Shown in pieces: positions 26,758 to 35,830 of a stretch of 64,000 nt of DNA. The stretch covers positions 124,001-188,000 of the forward strand of contig NZ_JACHEE010000005.1 in the NCBI RefSeq assembly GCF_014207375.1. Reading direction: 5' to 3'. Position 1 is the first letter of the stretch, and each line of letters begins with the position of its first letter. The notes under the pieces were generated by a model. It saw only the letters and a program-made list of their open reading frames with translations. It was not told the origin of the DNA and did no database searches. The position numbers and the translations under genes are program-made. The stretch is from Arthrobacter sp. AZCC_0090. Its GTDB lineage: Bacteria > Actinomycetota > Actinomycetes > Actinomycetales > Micrococcaceae.

Positions 26758-28845
26758 CTAGCCGTCCTTGCGGAACACCTGCACGATCGACGGACGCGGG
26801 GCGCGGACCTGGCCGGCGGCCGGGGTGGCGCCGGCGCCCACGTAGTCCGGGAAGTACGAGTGCGGAGCGTCGAAGGAACCTTCCTCGCCCGGGTGCTGCA
26901 CGGCGACGAATACGGTCCGCTCGTCGTCGTGGACTATCGGTCCGCAGGTCTCGGCGTCGCGCGGTACGGCGAGGAACTGTTCAACCTTGCCGCGTTCGCT
27001 GCCATCCAGGGTGACTTTGAAGAGACCGTCGGCGTACCCAATGGACGACGGCGCGCCGTCAGTGGCGATCCACATGTTGCCTGCCGAGTCGAAGGCCACG
27101 TTGTCCGGGCAGGAAATGGGCGAGACCTTGTCGGCCGGGAAGCCGGAGAAGTAGGTGGAGGAGTTCTTGGCGGGATCTCCACAAACCATCAGGAGCGTCC
27201 AGTTGAAGCGCGTGGAGGTCTGGTCACCGGCTTCGGTGATCTCGACGATGTGGCCGTCCCGGTTCAACGTGCGCGGGTTGACCTCGGTGGCGCCTTCCTT
27301 GCCGGGCTTGCCGCGATCCGAGTTGTTCGTGCAGACAACGTAGACCTTGCCGGTCGCCAGGTTCGGCTCGACGTCTTCGCAGCGGTCCATCTTCGTGGGA
27401 CCGACCTTGTCCGCTGCGAGGCGGGTGTACACCAGGACCTCGGGGACGGACATGCCCGGAACAGCGGAGACGCCGTCGACCACCAGCGGAAGCCACTCGC
27501 CGGAACCGTCGAATGCGCCGTCAGACGGAAGCTTGCCACTGCCATCGATTTCGGCTGCGGGAGAGTCGCCCGTGAATTTGGCCACGTAGAGGTCACCTTC
27601 GGAGAGAAGGTTCATGTTGTTCCGGCGGGCCGCCGACGAGTCTCCGGCCATGTACTTGCCCTTGGAGACGAATTTGTAGAGGTAGTCGAAGCGCTCGTCG
27701 TCGCCCATGTATGCCACCACATGGCCGGACTCGGCCACGATCACGTTGGCGCCTTCGTGCTTGAAACGACCCATGGCGGAGTGCTTCTTGGGTGTGGAGG
27801 AGGGGTCGAACGGGTCGACTTCCACGATCCAGCCAAAGCGGTTGGTTTCGTTGGCGTAGCCGGCGTTACGAGTGTCGAATCGCTGCTCGTCCAGCTCCCA
27901 CTTGCGCGCGGTGGCCTTGGATGTAAGCCCGTAGCGCTTGTCGCTCGCCGAGGTGCCGGGAGCCGCGAAGTAGCCGTTGAAGTTTTCCTCGCCTGAAAGG
28001 ATGGTCCCCCAGGGAGTGGTGCCGCCGGAGCAGTTGCCCAGGGTGCCCTTGATGGCCCGGCCCGAGGGGTCGTCGATGGTCTTGACCAAGTCCGTGCCAG
28101 CGGCGGGGCCGGTGAGCTCGTAGGTAGTGTCTGTCAGGAAGCGGCGGTTCAGCTGGGCTCCCTTGACGTAGTTCCACGGCTTGTTCTTGTTCTTGCGCTC
28201 GAGTTCAACAACCGTGAGTCCGTGTGCGGCACGCCCGATCGCGCGCGCCTCCGCAGCCGCCAAAGTTGCCGGGAACATGATGTTCTCGTTGGTGTACTCG
28301 TGGTTGGTGAAGAGCACGGCACGGCGGTCCTTGGAATCCGGGATGGGCAGGATGTCCGTGTAGTCGTTGTTGTAGCCGAACTGGCGGGCCTGTGCCGCTG
28401 CGGTCTGACCGTTCAGCTCGAAGGCCGGCGAGTCGGCAAAAAGGGGATCGCCCCAGCGGATGATCGGCTGCCACGCGAAGCCTTCCGGCACGGTGAACTC
28501 ATCCACGATGTAGTCGACCGGCTTGATCGGGGTGAACTTGAGTTTGGCCTTGTCGAAGCCGGCCTTCGCAGAAAGGCCGGGACCGCCGTCGGCCACTGCC
28601 TTTTCAGGCGCAGCGAGCCCGCTCAGTACGACGGCGAGCGCACCGGCGGCGCCGAGGCCCAGGGCGGCGCGGCGGGACACAGCCGCGGAAGCGATATCGC
28701 GGAAGTAGGCGTTGGAGCTCGTGTTGCAAACGTCGCCGGAACAGGCGCTGTCGCACTTCAGGGCGCACGTGACGGGACTGCGCTTGCCCTTCGTATGGCC
28801 GAGCATGGGGAGCAAGGCGAACTTGCGGTTGGTTGATTCAGACAT
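26758..28845 (-). CDS. phoX: Tat-exported alkaline phosphatase PhoX (DUF839)
   Basis: 695 residues, preceded by GGAGGT. A twin-arginine signal SRRAALGLGAAGALAVVLSGLA (about residues 57-79) sits after an unusually long N-terminal extension containing four Cys (CALKCDSACSGDVCNTSS). The mature part is the PhoX beta-propeller: NHEYTNENIMFP, NCSGGTTPWGTILSGEENF, VAYMGDDERFDYLYKFVSKG and SCPDNVAFDSAGNMWIATDG. PhoX enzymes use Ca2+ and Fe3+ and release phosphate from organic phosphates outside the cell. A PHO-box-like repeat lies 67 bp upstream. Confidence 0.93.
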   Translation of the reverse strand: MSESTNRKFALLPMLGHTKGKRSPVTCALKCDSACSGDVCNTSSNAYFRDIASAAVSRRAALGLGAAGALAVVLSGLAAPEKAVADGGPGLSAKAGFDKAKLKFTPIKPVDYIVDEFTVPEGFAWQPIIRWGDPLFADSPAFELNGQTAAAQARQFGYNNDYTDILPIPDSKDRRAVLFTNHEYTNENIMFPATLAAAEARAIGRAAHGLTVVELERKNKNKPWNYVKGAQLNRRFLTDTTYELTGPAAGTDLVKTIDDPSGRAIKGTLGNCSGGTTPWGTILSGEENFNGYFAAPGTSASDKRYGLTSKATARKWELDEQRFDTRNAGYANETNRFGWIVEVDPFDPSSTPKKHSAMGRFKHEGANVIVAESGHVVAYMGDDERFDYLYKFVSKGKYMAGDSSAARRNNMNLLSEGDLYVAKFTGDSPAAEIDGSGKLPSDGAFDGSGEWLPLVVDGVSAVPGMSVPEVLVYTRLAADKVGPTKMDRCEDVEPNLATGKVYVVCTNNSDRGKPGKEGATEVNPRTLNRDGHIVEITEAGDQTSTRFNWTLLMVCGDPAKNSSTYFSGFPADKVSPISCPDNVAFDSAGNMWIATDGAPSSIGYADGLFKVTLDGSERGKVEQFLAVPRDAETCGPIVHDDERTVFVAVQHPGEEGSFDAPHSYFPDYVGAGATPAAGQVRAPRPSIVQVFRKDG

Positions 28846-28911
28846 GGGAAATACCTCCGGGGATTGAGTGATTTCCCCACCCTTGCAGCGCCAGCGGAAT
28901 CCGAGAGGACG

Positions 28912-28933
28912 CTCCGGTTAAGTTCCGGTGAAC
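28912..28933 (-). promoter_or_regulatory. PHO-box-like direct repeat upstream of phoX
   Basis: Minus-strand units GTTCACCGGAA and CTTAACCGGAG lie head to tail with 11-base spacing. In Streptomyces, PhoP binds 11-base direct repeats whose first seven bases resemble GTTCACC. The first unit matches those seven bases, the second differs at two. The site fits phosphate-starvation control of phoX. Confidence 0.55.
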
Positions 28934-28944
28934 TCCCAGCATTG

Positions 28945-29006
28945 GGCCCACGCCGGTAGGGTTCCCTGGCCGAACTTGTGAGGCTAGGGGGCCGGTGGGG
29001 AGTTAT
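28945..29006. repeat. Element B copy, 3' of menC
   Basis: GGGCCCACGCCGGTAGGGTTCCCTGGCC followed by GGCCGGTGGGG, matching element B at 16942 and 7308. It ends at the menC stop. Confidence 0.6.
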
Positions 29007-30017
29007 CTATGCATGCAGGAGCGCATACACGCGGCGGAGTCGGTCCAGCCACCAGTCGCGACGTTCAGCGGAGGCCGCATACCGCTCCAGCAGTTCCTCG
29101 TCGGCGACGGCTTCGCGGACGCGGATGGCGCCGTCGTCGGGCACTAACGGATCCCGGGTGATGTCCGAGGCGAACAGCCGCACGGTCCCCAACCCGCACG
29201 CGTACGGCAGTTCCGGCAGCGCGGCGGCGAGCGCGAGCCCCGCGCGGATCCCCACGGAGGTGTCCAGCGCCGAGCTCACGACGGCGGGAAGCCCGGCTTG
29301 CGCCACAATGTCCAGCGCGCGCCGCACTCCCCCAAGGGGCGCCACCTTGATCACGATCAGGTCCGCCGCGCCGGCTCGGGTCACCTTGAGGGGATCATCT
29401 TCCTTGCGGACGGATTCATCGGCGGCGATGAGCACGGGCGTTCCCTGCCGCGCGAGCCGGCGGCGGACTTCGGCGAGTCCCTCGATCTGCGGCACAGGCT
29501 GCTCGGCGTATTCGAGCCCGACGGCGGAGAGCCGCCCAAGTGCCTCGACCGCCTGCGGCACGTCCCAGCCCGCGTTCGCGTCCACGCGGATCGCGACGTC
29601 CGGCAGGGCCTCCCGGACTGCGGTGACGCGCGCGACGTCGTCGGCCAGTTCCTGCCCGTGCTCAGCGACCTTGACCTTGACGGCGTCCACGCGGCCGAAG
29701 CGTTCCAGGACCTCGGGCACCCGGGCGGCAGGTACGGCGGGGACGGTGGCGTTGACGGGAATGGTGTCCCTGAGTGGCGCCGGAAAACCCTGCCAGGCGG
29801 CTTCGACGGCGGCGGCGAGCCAGCGGGAGGCCTCGGTGTCGCCGTACTCGGGGAACGGACAAAACTCGCCCCACCCGGCCGGGCCGCGGAACAGGAGGGT
29901 TTCGCGTTCCATGATGCCGCGGAACTTCACCCGCATCGGCAGGCTGACTACCGTGGCGGTGGCAAGGAGCTCGTCGAGGGTGGGGACCGCTTGGGGGCTG
30001 GCGAGCGCGGCAGACAT
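29007..30017 (-). CDS. menC: o-Succinylbenzoate synthase (MenC)
   Basis: 336 residues. Enolase-superfamily barrel with catalytic-type Lys in VKVKVAEHG, metal ligands in RVDANAGW, EYAEQP and ADES, and a second Lys in IVIKVAPLGG. It dehydrates the SHCHC intermediate to o-succinylbenzoate. All residues expected for activity appear present. It stands alone on the minus strand; menE and menB are not in the window. Confidence 0.93.
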   Translation of the reverse strand: MSAALASPQAVPTLDELLATATVVSLPMRVKFRGIMERETLLFRGPAGWGEFCPFPEYGDTEASRWLAAAVEAAWQGFPAPLRDTIPVNATVPAVPAARVPEVLERFGRVDAVKVKVAEHGQELADDVARVTAVREALPDVAIRVDANAGWDVPQAVEALGRLSAVGLEYAEQPVPQIEGLAEVRRRLARQGTPVLIAADESVRKEDDPLKVTRAGAADLIVIKVAPLGGVRRALDIVAQAGLPAVVSSALDTSVGIRAGLALAAALPELPYACGLGTVRLFASDITRDPLVPDDGAIRVREAVADEELLERYAASAERRDWWLDRLRRVYALLHA

Positions 30018-30306
30018 GGCTTCACTCTAGCGTGGGGATCGCTGGGCCGAGTTGCCGCCCGGCTGTTTGTGGTGAGGGCAGCAGATGGTGTTCGAAGTGC
30101 AGGAGGGTTCGCTGGAAGGCCGCCATATGTGAAGGAGGGTCGGAGGAAAGGGGGTCATATCTGCAGGAGGGTTCACTTCCGAAGACGCGGAGAATACGCT
30201 GATGCAAGCTGCCCTGTTTCCAATCCCCCGCCCCGTTTCATCGCCTTCCCTGGCCTTATCCCTTTCCCCATCACTCCCCGCCCCTTCCCTACCTTGGAGC
30301 TCATCG

Positions 30307-32478
30307 ATGACAGGTTGGAATGCCGAAAACCTCGCAGGTTCGGCGGGCGCAGGCGCCGTGACCCTATTGGCGGGAACATCTTTTTGTGTGTCCGCGGCTA
30401 ACGGCGACATGGACCAATTGCGCCCCCACGGAATGTTTTTCCGGGACACGCGGTTCGTTTCCCACTGGGTGCTCGCAGTGAACGGCCACGCCATCGAGGC
30501 CCTGGGCTCACCGGTCCCGGAGCCCTACCGAGCTGATTTCATCGGCCGGGCGGCACGCACCGACGGTCTAGCAGACAGCAATCTGTTGATCGAACGCCGA
30601 CGGAGCTTGTTCGGCGGAGTGCGCGAGGAAATCACGGTCAGGAACTTTTCCAACAAAGCCACTCGATGCACTGTTTCGCTGACGGTGAGTGCTGATTTTG
30701 CCGACATCTTCGAAGTCAAAGAAGGGCGAGCAAAGCACGAGAGTGTGCATCTGGCGCAGGGAAGCAACGGCGCTCTGGTCCTTGAATCCCAGCGGCAGGG
30801 GCGGCATGTCCTGGTCACTGTCGACGCCCCGAGTGCCGTGGTTGACGGTGATGTCCTCAGCTATGACATCGCCATCGGGCCCCAAGGCCATTGGTCAACA
30901 AGCGTGACCGCCACGCCAAGCATCGACGGGGTTGGACCGGATGCCGACGCCTCTGTGTGGGGCAGCCAGCGTCCCTACGACGTCCCGGAAGAGAGGTTGC
31001 AGGAGTGGCACGGCAAGGTTCCCCAAACCGACGTGGCCAACCACGCCTTCCAAAAGGCGTTGGATCAAAGCAGGGCGGACCTCGGCTCGTTACGGATCTT
31101 CGATCCCGACCATCCCGGGCGCACGGTGGTGGCGGCGGGATCGCCTTGGTTCATGGCCCTCTTCGGCCGGGACTCGCTCCTGACTTCGTTCATGACCCTT
31201 CCCCTCGACCCCTCGCTGGCCTTGGGTACCCTGCAGACCCTCGCAGACCACCAGGGCCGCACCGTCAATCCGCTCAGCGAGGAGGAACCCGGGCGAATCC
31301 TGCATGAGGTCCGTCTCGGTGCCAGCACGGGCCTGGCCCTTGGGGGTGGGAGTGCCTACTACGGGTCGGTGGATGCCACTCCGTTGTTCGTCACGCTTGC
31401 CGGGGAGCTCACCCGCTGGGGATTCCGTTCCGAAGTCACGGAATCCCTCCTGCCTGCGGTGGACCGGGCCTTGGATTGGATCCGCGATTACGGAGACGCC
31501 GACGGGGATGGCTTCGTAGAGTACTCGCGGGCTACGGACCAAGGACTGTTCAACCAAGGCTGGAAGGATTCCGGGGACGGCATCAATTTCGCCGACGGGA
31601 CTTTGGCTACGCCACCAACCGCACTGTGTGAAGTCCAAGGCTATGTGTACACGGCTTATCTCAGCCGGGCCCTCATAGCGCAAGAGGACGGAGATGCGAA
31701 GCTGGCTGCGGTGTGGGGTGCCCGGGCGGCCGAGCTCAAGCGCAAGTTCAACGAGCAGTTCTGGCTCCCTGAACGCGGCTATTTCGCCATCGCCCTGGAC
31801 CGCGACAAGCGGCCGGTAGATGCGTGCGCGTCCAATATGGGTCATTGCCTTTGGAGCGGAATCGTCGACGACGACAAGGCTCCGTTGGTCGCGGAACGGC
31901 TAATGTCGGACTCCATGTTCACTGGGTGGGGCGTCCGGACGCTCGCCTCAGACATGGCGGCCTACAATCCTGCGAGCTACCACAATGGCTCGGTTTGGCC
32001 ACACGACAATGCCCTCATCGCTGGCGGCTTGATGCGTTACGGCTTCGTGGAGGAGTCCCGGCGGATCGTCATGGGCCTCTTGGATGCGGCGGAAGCATTT
32101 GGGGGGCGTCTGCCGGAGTTGTTCTGCGGTTTGGACAGGAAAACCTACGGGATGCCCGTCCCGTATCCCTCGTCATGTTCGCCGCAGGCGTGGGCGGCCT
32201 CCACACCGATTCATCTGCTCCGCGTGCTGCTCCGCTTCGATCCTTGCCTCACGCACGGAGGACTCTGGCTGGCCCCGGTGGTTCCTGAAGGCTTCGGGGA
32301 CATCAAGATGCAGAACATTCCCCTCGCCGGATCCCGAATTTCCCTGGAGGTGGTCAATGGACAAACACGGGTTACAGACCTGCCCGAAAATATCGCACTT
32401 CACTTCGAGGCCCGCAAACCGCTTTCCGATCTGCTGGATGTCCACCACGTCACCGCAGGACTGCGGCGGGGGAAGTAG
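30307..32478 (+). CDS. Glycogen-debranching/amylo-alpha-1,6-glucosidase-type protein
   Basis: 723 residues from the ATG at 30307, preceded by GGAG; the frame extends 35 codons upstream through Pro/Ser-rich non-coding sequence. N-terminal beta domain of the GDE_N_bis type (FCVSAANGDMDQLRPHGMFFRDTRFVS), then an (alpha/alpha)6 barrel with WFMALFGRDSLLTSF, DGDGFVEYSR and NGSVWPHDNALIAGG. Homologues are annotated as glycogen debranching or trehalose/mannosylglycerate-like hydrolases. The exact substrate is open. The glycosyltransferase gene begins at the base after its stop. Confidence 0.88.
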   Translation: MTGWNAENLAGSAGAGAVTLLAGTSFCVSAANGDMDQLRPHGMFFRDTRFVSHWVLAVNGHAIEALGSPVPEPYRADFIGRAARTDGLADSNLLIERRRSLFGGVREEITVRNFSNKATRCTVSLTVSADFADIFEVKEGRAKHESVHLAQGSNGALVLESQRQGRHVLVTVDAPSAVVDGDVLSYDIAIGPQGHWSTSVTATPSIDGVGPDADASVWGSQRPYDVPEERLQEWHGKVPQTDVANHAFQKALDQSRADLGSLRIFDPDHPGRTVVAAGSPWFMALFGRDSLLTSFMTLPLDPSLALGTLQTLADHQGRTVNPLSEEEPGRILHEVRLGASTGLALGGGSAYYGSVDATPLFVTLAGELTRWGFRSEVTESLLPAVDRALDWIRDYGDADGDGFVEYSRATDQGLFNQGWKDSGDGINFADGTLATPPTALCEVQGYVYTAYLSRALIAQEDGDAKLAAVWGARAAELKRKFNEQFWLPERGYFAIALDRDKRPVDACASNMGHCLWSGIVDDDKAPLVAERLMSDSMFTGWGVRTLASDMAAYNPASYHNGSVWPHDNALIAGGLMRYGFVEESRRIVMGLLDAAEAFGGRLPELFCGLDRKTYGMPVPYPSSCSPQAWAASTPIHLLRVLLRFDPCLTHGGLWLAPVVPEGFGDIKMQNIPLAGSRISLEVVNGQTRVTDLPENIALHFEARKPLSDLLDVHHVTAGLRRGK

Positions 32479-33501
32479 TTGCGCATCGGATTGGTTGCCC
32501 CGCCCTGGATCCCCGTCCCACCGCCCGCTTACGGGGGCACGGAGTCGATCATCGATATCCTGGCGCGTGGCCTGTCCGCAGCGGGGCACGATGTGCTTCT
32601 GGCGGCGGCGTCCGGAAGCACATGTCCAGTGGCCAAAGTCCCTGGGCCTCCGCCCGCGGACGGATCCAGGATAGGGAACGGCACCGACGAACTTCGCCAC
32701 AGCGTGTATGCCTTCGCGGCCATGGAGGACGTCGACCTCATCCACGACAACACGCTGGCCGGGCCGCTCTATAGGCATCGGCCACGAGGAATTCCCCTTG
32801 CCGCAACGGCCCATCTTCCGTTTTCAGCCGAGAACCACGACATTTACCAGGCGATGGCAACCGACACTGCGATCATTGCCATCTCGAAGCATCAAGCAGA
32901 CTCTGCTCCGGGGATCAAGGTACGGAGGGTCATTCACCACGGCATCGACACGCAATCCGTCCCGTTCGGAACCGGCGACGGCGGCTACGCCAGCTTCCTT
33001 GGCCGGATGCATCCCGGCAAGGGCTTGCCCGAAGCAATAGAGACCGCCCGGCTGGCCCGGATTCCGCTACGAATTGCGGCCAAGATGTACAGCGCGGAGG
33101 AGCACGAGTATTACTCCGCGGTCATCGCGCCATTGTTGGGGCCCGACGTCGAATACCTCGGCGAGCTGAACGCCGCTGACAAGTTTGTCCTCCTGGGCGG
33201 CTCCGTGGCGTTGCTGAATCCGATCCAATGGGATGAACCTTTCGGGATGGCCATGATCGAGGCCCTCGCTACCGGCACGCCAGTAGTGGCAACATTCCGA
33301 GGATCCGCCCCGGAGATCGTTTCCGAGGGCGTCACTGGCTACCTCGGCTCCAATCCCCCGGAACTCGCATCCGCCCTCATTGCTGCCGCCGCGCTTGACC
33401 GCAGCGAATGCCGCCGAGCCGCGGAAACCTACTTCGGCGCCGAAAGGATGGTTGCCGAACACCTGGAGCTCTATGCGGAACTTCTCGCCGAGCAGAAGTG
33501 A
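32479..33501 (+). CDS. Family-4 glycosyltransferase (GT-B)
   Basis: 340 residues from a TTG immediately after the previous stop, with GGGGGAAG as ribosome site. GT-B pattern: N-terminal PPPAYGGTESIIDILARGLSAAGHDV, then nucleotide-sugar binding EPFGMAMIEALATGTPVVATFRGSAPEIV near residues 250-280. No membrane segment. Translational coupling to the debranching-type enzyme suggests work on the same glucan or glycoconjugate; acceptor unknown. Confidence 0.88.
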   Translation: MRIGLVAPPWIPVPPPAYGGTESIIDILARGLSAAGHDVLLAAASGSTCPVAKVPGPPPADGSRIGNGTDELRHSVYAFAAMEDVDLIHDNTLAGPLYRHRPRGIPLAATAHLPFSAENHDIYQAMATDTAIIAISKHQADSAPGIKVRRVIHHGIDTQSVPFGTGDGGYASFLGRMHPGKGLPEAIETARLARIPLRIAAKMYSAEEHEYYSAVIAPLLGPDVEYLGELNAADKFVLLGGSVALLNPIQWDEPFGMAMIEALATGTPVVATFRGSAPEIVSEGVTGYLGSNPPELASALIAAAALDRSECRRAAETYFGAERMVAEHLELYAELLAEQK

Positions 33502-33533
33502 TCCTCCCAGCCAGATATGGCACCCTGAAGGTA

Positions 33534-34454
33534 ATGAGTTTTCCTAGCACAGGCCGGCTGCCGGCCACACAGAGGACCGCAACCAAGCGTTGGGCAGGCA
33601 CCGGAATGGGCTTCCTTTTTGTGCTGGCAACTTTGGCGTGCGTGGCCGGATTCGCCGCGACCTACTATTTCTTTGTCCGCACCACAACGGGACAGTACAT
33701 CGACGAATCCGCCCTGGTGGAGGCCGTGACCCTCAACGGACCGGCCGAGCGGGCAACCACCAAGTTCCTCGATTGGTTGCCGGTCATTTCGGTGGCGATC
33801 GCCGCCGTCGTCGTTCTTTTCGTCACCGTAGCGCGCCGGCGCTGGAAGGCTGCGGGCATCGCACTGGCCGCTTGTGTGGCGGCAAACCTGGCCACGCAGG
33901 TCTTGAAGGATTGGTTCCCGGACAGGCCGTTCCGCGGCGTCCAGACCATCGAGCTGAATTCGCTGCCGTCCGGCCACACCACGCTGGCGGCCTCCGCGGC
34001 GGCTGCCGTGTTCCTGGTGGTGTCGCCGCGTTGGCGCCCCATCGCCGGGTTCCTGGGCGGGACGTTCGCGGTGGCGGCCGGGGTGTCCACCCTGATCAAC
34101 CAGTGGCACCGGCCCGCCGACGTCGTAGCGGCGTTCCTCCTGGTGGGAGCGGTCATGCTTCCGGCCGGCTGGCTGGTGCTGCGTACCGGAAACAGCTGGA
34201 ATGTCCAGGACGATCGCGGTGACCATTGGGCGTCCTCGCGCTTATGGCTGTTGTTATCGGCACTGGCGGGCGTCGCTGCGGCGGCTGTTGCGGTGTACTC
34301 GCTGATCAAGATCGCTCCTGGTTTCGGCCAGGAAAGCAGCACCACCAACTACTTCTGGGCCGGGGCCTCACTGATCGTCATCACTGGTTATCTGGCAACG
34401 GTCGCCGCCACCTGGCTTTTCGGACTGAGTGCCCGACGGCGGCAAGCACCCTGA
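33534..34454 (+). CDS. PAP2-superfamily membrane phosphatase
   Basis: 306 residues from the ATG at 33534 behind GAAGG. About six to seven membrane segments. PAP2 motifs: KDWFPDRPF (motif 1), LPSGHTT (motif 2, His) and STLINQWHRPAD (motif 3, His and Asp). The Arg usually found in motif 3 (SR-x5-H) is replaced by Thr, and the K to RP spacing in motif 1 is one shorter than the textbook pattern. Lipid-phosphate or undecaprenyl-pyrophosphate phosphatase activity is therefore likely but not certain. Convergent with the next gene. Confidence 0.85.
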   Translation: MSFPSTGRLPATQRTATKRWAGTGMGFLFVLATLACVAGFAATYYFFVRTTTGQYIDESALVEAVTLNGPAERATTKFLDWLPVISVAIAAVVVLFVTVARRRWKAAGIALAACVAANLATQVLKDWFPDRPFRGVQTIELNSLPSGHTTLAASAAAAVFLVVSPRWRPIAGFLGGTFAVAAGVSTLINQWHRPADVVAAFLLVGAVMLPAGWLVLRTGNSWNVQDDRGDHWASSRLWLLLSALAGVAAAAVAVYSLIKIAPGFGQESSTTNYFWAGASLIVITGYLATVAATWLFGLSARRRQAP

Positions 34455-34552
34455 GTGCCCGACGGCGGCCGTCGCCTCAGTCCCGGCCGTCGCCCTAGCG
34501 GCCCGTCACCCTCGCGGCCCGCAGTATGAGCGGCCCGCCGCGCCATGAGGGT

Positions 34553-35830
34553 TCAACCGCACCAGCTGGGGAGAAACCCGGGAACGCTTTTCAGGACGCT
34601 GCCGGTTTTCAGATCCACGAGGTCTGCCCGCAGGGGGGAAGGTTCGGGGAGAACGGGGTATTGGTCTCCAGCGTATTGCGGGGGTGCCGTTTCGACGGCG
34701 AGGTAGTCACGGGCCGGAGAGACGCACATGTCCAGGAGACGGGACCATTCAGCGGCAGGCTGGTAGAACTGCCGCGGGCCGTTCTTGTCAGTGAGGACGA
34801 TGGCGGAAGTCTCTTTCCCGGCGTCGTACTTCCTCACGACCTGCGCGTATTGTCCGGAACCGTCCAGGACCAAAGGCTGGCCCGCGGAGTTGGTGACCGG
34901 GTTGGAAGGATCAGGCGCGAAAGTGGCGGCGAGGGTCAGTGGTGCGGGTGTGCCGGTGGTGAGGTTGATGGTTGAATATCGAAGCGGGTCTATGCCCTTT
35001 CTTAGCCCCGGATCGGCTACGGCGAGTTCGTTGGTGCCGGGGACGAACCCAAGGATCCCGGCATGCGTACCCAACGGCGATACTTTGCCCGTTCCCTGCG
35101 CGTCAATGAGAAACATGGACCGGTCATCGGTTTGCGCCACTAATGTCGCCGTATCAGGGACGAATCGCCAGTCCGCAGCCGACACCGCACCGTTTATCCC
35201 CTGGACGGCTCGCGGACCTGAGGATGGCTGGTCGACGTCGTACACGAAGAGTGTTTTCCAGTACTGGTCTGTGGTTGACGTCCCGGTGAAAGTGAAGCCA
35301 ATGAGGTGTTTGGACCCTGCCGCATGAAGGTTCGCCACCGTTCCCCGGCTCGGCAAAGGAACCAGCGTTGGCGGGCCGCCGGCGAGGGAAACGATCTCCA
35401 GTGAGCTGGTGTTGTCGTCGTTGATCGTGACGACGGCGAGGGCGGAGGGAAGGGCTGCGTATTCCTGAATGCGGGGAGCACTGACAATGGCGGTGGACTC
35501 GCCACTGCCGGAGAGACTTGTGCCGCGGATGGTGTCCAGCTTCTTCACCCCTGCGTCGTCCTTGCCCGTGTCCCGTTGCAGGGTGTACAGCGCGAAATCT
35601 ACGGAGGCGGAGGAACGGGGCAACATCGAGGTGGCGTTGGGGTGCGGCAGCTTCGCCAGATTCGCGGCCGTCAGAGCGCCGGTAAGCACGGCGAGGATCG
35701 TGATGGTGCCGTAGAGGCGCCGAGCGAAGCGGCGGCCGGCCAGGAGCGCAGCTGCGGCTGCAGCGGCCGCGGCCCGCTTGGTGGACACCGGGCCGAGTTT
35801 GGCAGGCGCAGGGCTGCGCTTAGTAGACAT
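34553..35830 (-). CDS. Membrane-anchored propeller-like protein of unknown function
   Basis: 425 residues from the ATG at 35830, which overlaps the end of the TIGR03943-type gene by 11 bp. One N-terminal membrane segment (about residues 38-58) follows a basic Ala-rich start. The rest is extracytoplasmic, with repeated blades (ALAVVTINDDNTSSLEIVSLAGG, RFVPDTATLVAQTDDRSMFLIDAQG, GFVPGTNELAVADPG) that read like a beta-propeller. I do not recognise the family. Co-transcription with a YraQ permease and its partner suggests it is a third, exported component. Ends in SWCG. Confidence 0.75.
   Translation of the reverse strand: MSTKRSPAPAKLGPVSTKRAAAAAAAAALLAGRRFARRLYGTITILAVLTGALTAANLAKLPHPNATSMLPRSSASVDFALYTLQRDTGKDDAGVKKLDTIRGTSLSGSGESTAIVSAPRIQEYAALPSALAVVTINDDNTSSLEIVSLAGGPPTLVPLPSRGTVANLHAAGSKHLIGFTFTGTSTTDQYWKTLFVYDVDQPSSGPRAVQGINGAVSAADWRFVPDTATLVAQTDDRSMFLIDAQGTGKVSPLGTHAGILGFVPGTNELAVADPGLRKGIDPLRYSTINLTTGTPAPLTLAATFAPDPSNPVTNSAGQPLVLDGSGQYAQVVRKYDAGKETSAIVLTDKNGPRQFYQPAAEWSRLLDMCVSPARDYLAVETAPPQYAGDQYPVLPEPSPLRADLVDLKTGSVLKSVPGFLPSWCG

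Noticed and set aside
26320..27996. Plus-strand open frame (558 codons) across menD and phoX
   Set aside because: Spans the gap and a hairpin repeat and lies opposite two well-supported genes.
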